Positions 58,163 through 64,000 of a stretch of DNA of 64,000 nt are shown here, piece by piece. The stretch's first letter is position 1, and each line of letters starts with the position of its first letter. The stretch comes from Azospirillum sp. SYSU D00513 (GTDB taxonomy: Bacteria > Pseudomonadota > Alphaproteobacteria > Azospirillales > Azospirillaceae), in contig NZ_JAFIQV010000015.1 in the NCBI RefSeq assembly GCF_017356015.1, forward strand, positions 62,001-126,000, given 5' to 3'. The notes under the pieces are model-generated. The model saw only the letters and a list, made by a program, of their open reading frames with translations, was not told where the DNA came from and did no database searches. The position numbers were made by a program, and so were the translations under genes.

Positions 58163-59143
58163 ATGCAATCGCCCGACGACTGGCAGATCCCGCCCGAGTT
58201 CCAGCCCGACCCGGACCTGCTGGACTACGATCTGGATCGGGCGCTCGCTTCCGTGGTGTCCCTGCGCGCCTCCATTCCCGACGACGCCTTCACCGCCGAG
58301 ACGCTGGGCACGCAACGGGCAGGCCATGGCGCCGTGATCCGCGATGACGGGCTCGTCCTGACCATCGGCTATCTGATCGCCGAGGCGTCGGAGATCTGGC
58401 TCACCACCAGCCATGGGCGCGCCGTGCAGGGCCATGTGCTTGCCTACGACTATGACAGCGGTTTCGGCCTCGTGCAGGCGCTGGCGCCGCTCGGCGTGCC
58501 GGCCTTGCCGCTCGGCAACTCGCGCAACGCGGCACTCGGCGCCCAGGTGGTGGTCGGCGGCTCCGGCGGCCGCGCCCATTCGCTCGCCGGGCAGGTCATG
58601 GCCCGGCAGGAGTTCGCGGGCTACTGGGAATACCTCCTGGAGGACGCGATCTTCACCATGCCCGCGCATCCCAACTGGGGAGGCACGGCGCTGCTCGGAA
58701 GCCGGGGCGAACTGCTCGGCATCGGCTCCCTCCAGCTCCAGTCCTCCGCACCGGGCGGGCGCGTCATGCCGATCAACATGAGCGTGCCGATCGACGCCCT
58801 GAAGCCGATTCTGGACGACCTGCTGACGAACGGCCGCTCCAGCGCCGCCCCCCGCCCCTGGCTCGGCCTCTTCGCCACGGAGGACGACCGCGACCGCGTG
58901 GTCCTCGCCGGGCTGGCGGGCGACGGGCCGGCGAAGCGGGCGGAGCTGCGCGCCGGCGACGTCCTGCGCGCCGTCGCGGGCAAGCCCGTCCACTCGCTGG
59001 CGTCCTTCTACCGCGCACTCTGGTCGGTCGGCCCCGCGGGAATCGACATCCCGCTGACGGTCGAGCGCGAGGGCGACGTGTTCGACCTGCGCGTCGGCTC
59101 CGCCGACCGCAGCCGCTTCCTCAAGCCCGCGCGCCTGCATTGA
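58163..59143 (+). CDS. HtrA/DegP-fold PDZ protein lacking the catalytic triad (pseudoprotease)
   Basis: A 326-residue protein with a trypsin-like S1C domain (about 25-215) and one PDZ domain (about 230-320, with the WLGLFATEDDRDRVVLAGLAGDGPAKRAELRAGDVLRAVAGKPVHS ligand loop). Aligned by eye to DegP, the triad is gone: the His of TNNHV is Y70 (LTIGYLI), the Asp of SDIAL is G100 (SGFGLV), and the Ser of GNSGG is W172 (PNWGGTA). The fold strands around them are kept, so this looks like a conserved inactive relative, not a decayed gene. No signal peptide is evident, implying a cytoplasmic binding or scaffolding role. Confidence 0.82.
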   Translation: MQSPDDWQIPPEFQPDPDLLDYDLDRALASVVSLRASIPDDAFTAETLGTQRAGHGAVIRDDGLVLTIGYLIAEASEIWLTTSHGRAVQGHVLAYDYDSGFGLVQALAPLGVPALPLGNSRNAALGAQVVVGGSGGRAHSLAGQVMARQEFAGYWEYLLEDAIFTMPAHPNWGGTALLGSRGELLGIGSLQLQSSAPGGRVMPINMSVPIDALKPILDDLLTNGRSSAAPRPWLGLFATEDDRDRVVLAGLAGDGPAKRAELRAGDVLRAVAGKPVHSLASFYRALWSVGPAGIDIPLTVEREGDVFDLRVGSADRSRFLKPARLH

Positions 59144-59157
59144 GCCCCAGTCCGCAG

Positions 59158-59209
59158 AGCCGGCGCCCCAAGAGCCGACACGGGCCGGTCCCCCTGGTGC
59201 CGGCTGGGC
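59158..59209 (+). terminator. Terminator-like hairpin after the HtrA-like gene
   Basis: AGCCGGCGCC (59158-59167) pairs 9/10 with GGTGCCGGCT (59196-59205); GGGCTTTAAA follows. The loop is long (28 bases) and may contain an inner hairpin. Confidence 0.5.
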
Positions 59210-59415
59210 TTTAAAGGCGGCGCGCTCATTCCTATATGGGCAAAGTGGATGGAACGCCGACGACATGGCGTACCGCCACGGCCGGGGCGCTTTCCGCGCT
59301 CCGGGCATCACGGACGTGATGCCGATCAGGGCGGCCGATGCCGTCCCCATCGTTCTTTCAAAATTCATAAAGAGAAGTCGGCAGGCACCGCCTGCGCCGA
59401 CCGGAGGATTATCGC

Positions 59416-59580
59416 ATGATCACCGCATCCACCCAGCCGGGCTACGTTTCCGAGCCCGTGACCCTGCCCCCGCATCTGCGCCGGACCGTCGAGGCCCGCC
59501 CCGCGACGCCCCGCGTCCCGGAATGGCCCGCCCTGTCCCAGCGCGAGGTCCGGCAGATCGTCCTCGACATCCTGGGCTGA
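59416..59580 (+). CDS. Small hypothetical protein (54 aa)
   Basis: MITASTQPGYVSEPVTLPPHLRR... with a strong GGAGG 8 bases before the ATG and strongly GC-ending codons, both signs of a real gene. It is Pro/Arg-rich at first and ends in an amphipathic helix, LSQREVRQIVLDILG. No family recognised. Stands alone; convergent with the 131-residue gene, separated by a terminator. Confidence 0.6.
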   Translation: MITASTQPGYVSEPVTLPPHLRRTVEARPATPRVPEWPALSQREVRQIVLDILG

Positions 59581-59631
59581 CCCCAGCCCCGGCCCGTCCG
59601 GACTGTTCCGGGCGGATCGTGAGGGTTCGAA

Positions 59632-59660
59632 GCAGCCGGCGCCCTTCGGCGCGCGGCTGC
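59632..59660. terminator. Hairpin between convergent small genes
   Basis: GCAGCCGGCGCC (59632-59643) pairs with GGCGC-G-CGGCTGC (59648-59660, one bulge) around a CTTC loop in the convergent 103-bp gap, so it can serve both genes. Confidence 0.55.
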
Positions 59661-59683
59661 CGAGTCCTGTCCGGCCGGACCCT

Positions 59684-60079
59684 TTACCTCTGCGTTCCGC
59701 CATCCCCCGTCGGCGTGTCGCCCACATTCCCCTTGCCGCCGGTCTCGTTCGGCATCGGGCTCATGGGGGTGTTGGTCAGATGCTGCGGGTCGTCGCCCCC
59801 GTGCGGAACGTTGCCGCCACCCATGCGGTCGATGGCCTGCCGGGTGCGTTCGGCCTCCTCGCCGCCCCCGCCGGCCGGCAGGTCGCCCATGGTCTTGTCC
59901 ATCGCCTTGTCGATGGCGTCCGTCATCGAGCGCCCGCCCTCGCCCTGGCCGGAACCGGCCGCTCGCGCCGCACCCGTCGTGTCCTGCGCCGGCATGCGGT
60001 CCAGCCCCTCGGGCAGGGACGGATCCCGGTCGATCCGCGCGCCTTCGCTTTCATTGCCGGCATTGTTCCGGTCCGCCAT
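59684..60079 (-). CDS. Disordered Gly/Asp-rich hypothetical protein
   Basis: A 131-residue hydrophilic protein (MADRNNAGNESEGARIDRDP...) rich in Gly, Asp, Thr and Pro, with one helix-forming stretch near residues 48-64 (SMTDAIDKAMDKTMGDL). No signal or hydrophobic core. AGGAGG lies 7 bases upstream of the ATG at 60079; the frame extends further upstream but without a good start. Such proteins are often stress-related; no family recognised. Confidence 0.65.
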   Translation of the reverse strand: MADRNNAGNESEGARIDRDPSLPEGLDRMPAQDTTGAARAAGSGQGEGGRSMTDAIDKAMDKTMGDLPAGGGGEEAERTRQAIDRMGGGNVPHGGDDPQHLTNTPMSPMPNETGGKGNVGDTPTGDGGTQR

Positions 60080-60278
60080 TGGCCGTTCCTCCTTCGCATC
60101 ATGGTCCGAGGCGGCTACGAGGCCGAGCCCGCCGCCCTCATGCCTTAACCGGAGGAACCGGTCCGGCGGCACGCGTGATTTGGGGTTAGCGGTCGGGTGG
60201 CGTCCCGCCGCGCGGCTTCCGCCGCCCGTCCCGCCCGAAACATTTCTCCACGATCTTCAGAAAAAATTGCCCCAAATT

Positions 60279-60307
60279 TTGACTCCCAATTCATTCTTGC
60301 TTACCGT
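60279..60307 (+). promoter_or_regulatory. Possible sigma-70 promoter upstream of the giant repeat gene
   Basis: TTGACT (60279-60284), 17-bp spacer, TACCGT (60302-60307). It overlaps the right arm of an AAAATT/AATTTT inverted repeat (right arm ends about 60280). A TTAA-N7-TTTA sequence (60443-60457), one base off the CtrA consensus TTAA-N7-TTAA, lies 205 bp before the start codon. The 582-bp gap 60080-60661 holds these signals and no gene I can support. Confidence 0.35.
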
Positions 60308-60661
60308 GGACGGGGAAGCGAAGTTCAAGCGCTTCGCCAGCGGCTTCAGGTCAAGAACACCCGTTCCATGGCCGGAGGTGCGGGATGATGGAGCGCGGCG
60401 GGGAAAGACATGGGTGCCAGCGCGCTGAAAAGCGGGGCGCCATTAACTTATCTTTTACCGGTGATGTGGGCGAAGGATACTTCGTGTGAGGCGGGGCGGA
60501 ACAGCAACGGTGCGATCGGAAATGCGGCGTGACATGGTCATGCGCGTGACGGCGCTTGCGGCTGCCCCTGCGACGATTCCCGTGACACGGGGCGTCCATC
60601 CCTCCGCCGGGACGCATCCGCTCCCGCGCCGCATCCGCCGACACGCCGGGGCGAGGCCATC

Positions 60662-63600
60662 ATGAGCATCAGCGTCGGCTCGATGTCGCCCACGCAGTTC
60701 GCCGCGCTGAGCACCACCACCATCCGGTCGCTGAGCAAGACCGAAGTGCGCTCCATCAGCACCGAACAGATCGCGGCGATGAGCGGCACCCAGCTGGCCG
60801 CGCTGACGACCACCCAGATGACCGCGCTGACGACGACGCAGATCAGCGTCATCAGCGACAGCCAGATGAAGTTCAGCGGCGCCCAGCTTTCGGTGCTGCT
60901 GGACGCTCAGATGGACGCGTTCGGGGTCGATGCCATCGCCGCCCTGACCGCCGCGCAGATCCGCGGCCTGACACCGGGCGACATCGCCGGCCTCACCGAC
61001 GCGCAGTTCTCCATCCTGTCCCCGATGCAGCTGCGGGTGCTGAACTCGTCGCAGATCCGGGGCCTGACCGGAACGCAGATCGGGCTTCTGACCAGCACCC
61101 AGCTCGGCGGTCTCCTGCCCACGCAGATCGGGGCGATGACGGCGCCGCAGATCGCCGGCCTGTCCACCGAGAACATCGCCGCCCTGACCGCCACGCAGGC
61201 CGCCGGCCTGACCGCCACCGGGGTGGCGGCTCTGACGGACCAGCAGCTCGCCGTGCTGTCGGCAACGCAGATGGGGGCGCTGGCCGCCGTCAGCATCCGG
61301 GGGCTGAGCGTCAGCGACATCGCGTCGATGAGCGCCGAACAGGTCGGCGGGCTTCAAGCCCGGCAGCTGACGGCGATGACGGCGACGCAGATCCGCGGCC
61401 TGTCGGTCACCGACATCGACGAGCTGACCGCCACCCAGATCGGCGGCCTGACCGCAACGCAGCTCCGCGCCCTGACCACGGACCAGGTGCAGGCGTTGAC
61501 GCCGGCGCAGGTCGCCGCCTTGACCACGAGCCAGCTGCCGGGGCTGGGCTCCACGCAGCTGGAGGTGCTGTCCGGCGCGCAGCTCGCCGCCCTGGCGGAA
61601 ACGCAGGTCGCAGCGCTCGCCCCGGCCGCGTTGCGCGGGCTGAGCACGACGAACCTGAAAGCGCTCGAAGCGACGCAGTTCGCCGCCCTGCGGCCCGCCC
61701 AACTGTCCTTTCTGACCGCGCACCAGGCGGAAAATCTGACGGGTGATCAGATCTCGGCGCTGTCGGCCACGCAGGCCAAGGGGCTGACCGCCGGCCAGAT
61801 CGGCGCGCTGAACGCGGAGCAGATCGCGCTTCTGGCGCCGACGCAGCTCGCGGCGCTGACCACCACCGCCGTGCGGGGCCTGACCGAGACGCAGATCGGC
61901 GGACTGACCCTGACCCAGTTCGGAGGGCTCGCGGCGACGCAGATCGGCGCACTTACCAGGACGCAGATCGGCGGACTGACCGCGGAGGAGGTGGCGGCCC
62001 TGTCCACGACGCAGGTCCGCGGCATGGCCGCCGACCAGCTGGCCTCCCTCACACCGGACCAGTTCGCCGAACTGTCGGCGGCCGCGCTGGGCAGCCTGAA
62101 CGCCACCCAGGTCAAGGGGCTGGCTCCGGCCGGACTGGCCTCCCTCACCGCCACGCAGCTTGCCGGGCTCGGCACCACCCAGATCGCCGCCCTGAACGCC
62201 ACCCAGACGAAGGCGCTGACCGCGACCGCGCTGGAGTCGCTCAACGCCACACAGCTGAGCGGCCTGACGAAAGGCCATGTCGCATCCCTCAGCGCCGCCC
62301 AGATCGGCGGCCTGAGCGGGACCTTCCTGGCAAGGCTCGCCGTCACGCAGATGGCGGCACTGACCGCCGCGCAACTCGCGGCCATGCGGGCCGAACAGCT
62401 CGCCCCGCTCGCCGCGACCCAGATCGCGGCACTTTCCGCCGTCGCCGTCCGCGGCCTGGGAAGCGAGCAGCTCGGCGCGTTGAACGCCACCCAGCTCGGC
62501 GCCCTGAAGGCGCCGCAGATCGCGGGCCTGACCGCCACGGCCGTCCGGGGCATGACCGGAACCCAGGTCGCAGGGCTGACGACGACGCAGACGGCCGGGC
62601 TGACGGCGGCGCAGATCGGCGCCCTGTCCGCCGACGCGGCGAACGGGCTGACCGAGGCGCAGATCGCCCGGCTCAGCGGCGCGCAGGTCAGGGGCATGAC
62701 CGCCACCCAGTTGAACGCATTGACCGGCACGCAGCTCGGCGCCCTGGGCTCGATCCAGCTCGCCGCTCTGACGGCCGCCCAGGTCGGCGGGCTGGAGACC
62801 ACCCAGATCGGGGTTCTGAGCACGACTCAAGTCCGGGGACTGACGGCGGGGCATATGGCGGCCCTGTCGACCGGCGGCGTCGCCGGGCTGACGGCGGATC
62901 AGCTCGGCATGCTGTCCACGACCCAGATCGGCGGGCTGAGCGCCACCGGCGTCGGAGCGCTGACCGAAACGCAGCTCGCCGCCCTCACGCCCGCGCAGAT
63001 GAGAGGCATGACGACCTCGGCGCTGAAGGGCCTCCAGGACAGCCAGGTCGCCGCCCTGGCCACCACGCAGCTGCTCGGCATGACCGCCGCGCAGATCGCC
63101 GCCCTCAGCACGGACACGATCGACAGCCTGTCCGGCGCGCAGCTTTCAGGCCTGACAGACGCGCAGACCCGCAGCCTGACCGCCACCCAGCTCGCCGCCC
63201 TGACCGAAAGCCAGGTCCGGTCGCTTGCGACCAGCGACCTGGCCGCCCTGACCACCACCCAGCTGAGGGGCCTGACCTCCACCACGGTCGCCGCGCTGAC
63301 GGCGACCCAACTCGGCGGGCTCTCCTCCACCCAGCTCTCCGCCCTGTCCGCCGGCGGCATCAAGGGCATGGACGCGACGCTTCTCGAGGGGCTCGCCAGC
63401 ACGCTCCTCCGCGCCCTGACGCCGGCGCAGATCGGCGGGCTGAGCGACACCCAGATCGCCGGCCTGACCTCGACGCTCCTGGGATCGCTGACGGCGACGC
63501 AGATGGGCGGGCTCCGCGCGGCGCAGGTCGCCCTTCTGTCCACCGACCAGGTCGCAGCGCTGGGCACCACGCAGATCGCGGGCCTGTCCGCGGCCGGGCT

Positions 63601-64000
63601 GCGCGGGCTGACCCCGACGCAGATCGGCTCGCTCGCCGTGACGCAGTGGAACGCCCTGACGGCGGCGCAGATCGGCGCGCTCGGCACCGAACAGGTCGGC
63701 GGCCTGACCTCGGCGGAGGTCGGCACCCTGACCACCACGCAGATCAGGGGCCTGACCGCGACCCAGATGGGCGCCCTGTCCGGCACCGGGATCGCCGGGC
63801 TGGCCTCGCACCAGATGGCGGTGCTGTCCGCCGCTCAGGTCAGAGGGCTTGGCCAGCGGGGCATCGAGGCGCTGACGACGGACCAGATGGACCATCTGTC
63901 CTGGACACAGATGGCGGCCCTGTCCTCGACCGGGGTGCGGAGCCTGAACGAAACTCAGGTCGCCTCCCTCACGACCACGCAAATCCAGGGCCTGACCGCC
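60662..64000 (+). CDS. Giant octapeptide-repeat protein, 5' part (continues beyond window)
   Basis: 1,113 codons open to the window end. After MSISVGS the whole protein is an 8-residue repeat, consensus L-[TS]-x-[TA]-Q-[IVLM]-x-[AG]: 138 units, of which 137 are exactly 8 residues and one (unit 8, 60851-60871) has 7. By hand count, position 1 is Leu in 122 units (Met in 12) and position 5 is Gln in 101. I saw no Cys or Tyr and only two Trp. There is no Sec or Tat signal. [ST]-x-x-Q right after each Leu is a helix N-cap pattern, so a helical solenoid or coiled assembly is plausible; beta-solenoid is not excluded. GAGG lies 5 bases upstream of ATG 60662. A large surface protein, perhaps secreted by a type I system, is one possibility; family not recognised. 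Confidence 0.85.
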   Translation, partial: MSISVGSMSPTQFAALSTTTIRSLSKTEVRSISTEQIAAMSGTQLAALTTTQMTALTTTQISVISDSQMKFSGAQLSVLLDAQMDAFGVDAIAALTAAQIRGLTPGDIAGLTDAQFSILSPMQLRVLNSSQIRGLTGTQIGLLTSTQLGGLLPTQIGAMTAPQIAGLSTENIAALTATQAAGLTATGVAALTDQQLAVLSATQMGALAAVSIRGLSVSDIASMSAEQVGGLQARQLTAMTATQIRGLSVTDIDELTATQIGGLTATQLRALTTDQVQALTPAQVAALTTSQLPGLGSTQLEVLSGAQLAALAETQVAALAPAALRGLSTTNLKALEATQFAALRPAQLSFLTAHQAENLTGDQISALSATQAKGLTAGQIGALNAEQIALLAPTQLAALTTTAVRGLTETQIGGLTLTQFGGLAATQIGALTRTQIGGLTAEEVAALSTTQVRGMAADQLASLTPDQFAELSAAALGSLNATQVKGLAPAGLASLTATQLAGLGTTQIAALNATQTKALTATALESLNATQLSGLTKGHVASLSAAQIGGLSGTFLARLAVTQMAALTAAQLAAMRAEQLAPLAATQIAALSAVAVRGLGSEQLGALNATQLGALKAPQIAGLTATAVRGMTGTQVAGLTTTQTAGLTAAQIGALSADAANGLTEAQIARLSGAQVRGMTATQLNALTGTQLGALGSIQLAALTAAQVGGLETTQIGVLSTTQVRGLTAGHMAALSTGGVAGLTADQLGMLSTTQIGGLSATGVGALTETQLAALTPAQMRGMTTSALKGLQDSQVAALATTQLLGMTAAQIAALSTDTIDSLSGAQLSGLTDAQTRSLTATQLAALTESQVRSLATSDLAALTTTQLRGLTSTTVAALTATQLGGLSSTQLSALSAGGIKGMDATLLEGLASTLLRALTPAQIGGLSDTQIAGLTSTLLGSLTATQMGGLRAAQVALLSTDQVAALGTTQIAGLSAAGLRGLTPTQIGSLAVTQWNALTAAQIGALGTEQVGGLTSAEVGTLTTTQIRGLTATQMGALSGTGIAGLASHQMAVLSAAQVRGLGQRGIEALTTDQMDHLSWTQMAALSSTGVRSLNETQVASLTTTQIQGLTA
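60683..64000 (+). repeat. 24-bp-period coding repeat array (octapeptide units)
   Basis: Units start at 60683 and run every 24 bp, with a 3-bp deletion in unit 8 that shifts the phase from 60872 onward. Copies are diverged at DNA level (the protein pattern is conserved, the nucleotides less so), so this is an old expansion under selection and not a recent slippage tract. Basic residues at position 7 occur in 26 even-numbered and 5 odd-numbered units. Confidence 0.88.

Noticed and set aside
60455-62854. Long open frame on the minus strand through the giant repeat gene (also at 62899-63786 and 63146-63982)
   Set aside because: It mirrors the octad array: a 24-bp period without stops in one strand leaves the reverse frames open too. 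The reverse products are low-complexity, begin in non-coding sequence and break up while the plus frame continues intact with a ribosome site.
60683-64000. TAL-effector-like repeat array, because units read LT(P/A)xQ(V/I)
   Set aside because: TALE repeats are 33-35 residues with variable positions 12-13; here the unit is 8 residues and nothing recurs every 34. The resemblance is limited to a helix N-cap pattern.
60683-64000. CRISPR-like or satellite DNA repeat
   Set aside because: The 24-bp units are not identical and have no spacers; conservation is at the protein level.

Overview
The window is high-GC, densely packed bacterial chromosome or chromid DNA. The gene content suggests an alphaproteobacterium, most likely Rhodospirillales and Azospirillum-like: PQQ glucose dehydrogenase, TRAP and tripartite-type solute receptors, Pot-type ABC operons, PadR/DUF2218, and many one- and two-component regulators. 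That placement is inferred from gene families, not from a marker gene. I saw no rRNA, tRNA, CRISPR array or insertion sequence.

Layout. 0-4 kb: 5' part of a membrane glucose dehydrogenase gene, DUF72 and DUF305 proteins, an orphan MbcA/ParS/Xre antitoxin and an overlapping pair ending in an Xre-type regulator. 4-12 kb: complete high-affinity K+ uptake operon (a 27-aa membrane microprotein, then kdpF, A, B, C, D, E), with a KdpE-like direct repeat in front. 12-19.5 kb: NAD-dependent epimerase, DoxX, PadR-DUF2218, LysR, a hybrid histidine kinase and a GNAT. 19.5-20.3 kb: a clearly AT-rich insert with a 7-codon ORF, a possible attenuator and a Tat-signal protein of unknown function.

20.3-27.6 kb: a Pot-like ABC transporter operon ending in a hydantoin/Asp-Glu racemase, with two GntR regulators. 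The ATPase gene and the first GntR gene share an ATTGT-N2-ACAAT operator. 27.7-33.4 kb: a catabolic block (FAD hydroxyacid dehydrogenase, DapA-like lyase, Bug receptor, ThDP enzyme) with TGTCAGACA-type GntR sites. Three copies of one palindromic repeat lie in the gaps of these two regions. 33.6-37.7 kb: a minimal four-gene spore-coat-U chaperone-usher pilus. 37.8-39.7 kb: PhyH dioxygenase and aldo/keto reductase.

39.7-50.3 kb: a quinate/shikimate catabolic cluster. It has a TRAP importer with a second, paralogous receptor, type II dehydroquinase, an AroE-like dehydrogenase with an NAD-type fingerprint, a TetR regulator, bifunctional dehydroshikimate dehydratase (QuiC) and a shikimate kinase. 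Together these would import quinate or shikimate and convert it to protocatechuate. PurU sits inside the cluster. Three promoters share an operator-between-minus-35-and-minus-10 design, two of them as mirror images. 50.3-60.1 kb: TauE/SafE, orphan HicB, Pit phosphate transport, Nudix, phasin-like, NERD, YetF-like, Na/Pi cotransporter, an HtrA-fold protein lacking its whole catalytic triad, and small disordered proteins.

60.66 kb to the window end: the start of a giant protein built almost entirely of 8-residue repeats (138 units in 1,113 codons, still open). This is the most unusual object here. Basic residues at repeat position 7 fall almost only on even-numbered units, pointing to a 16-residue structural unit.
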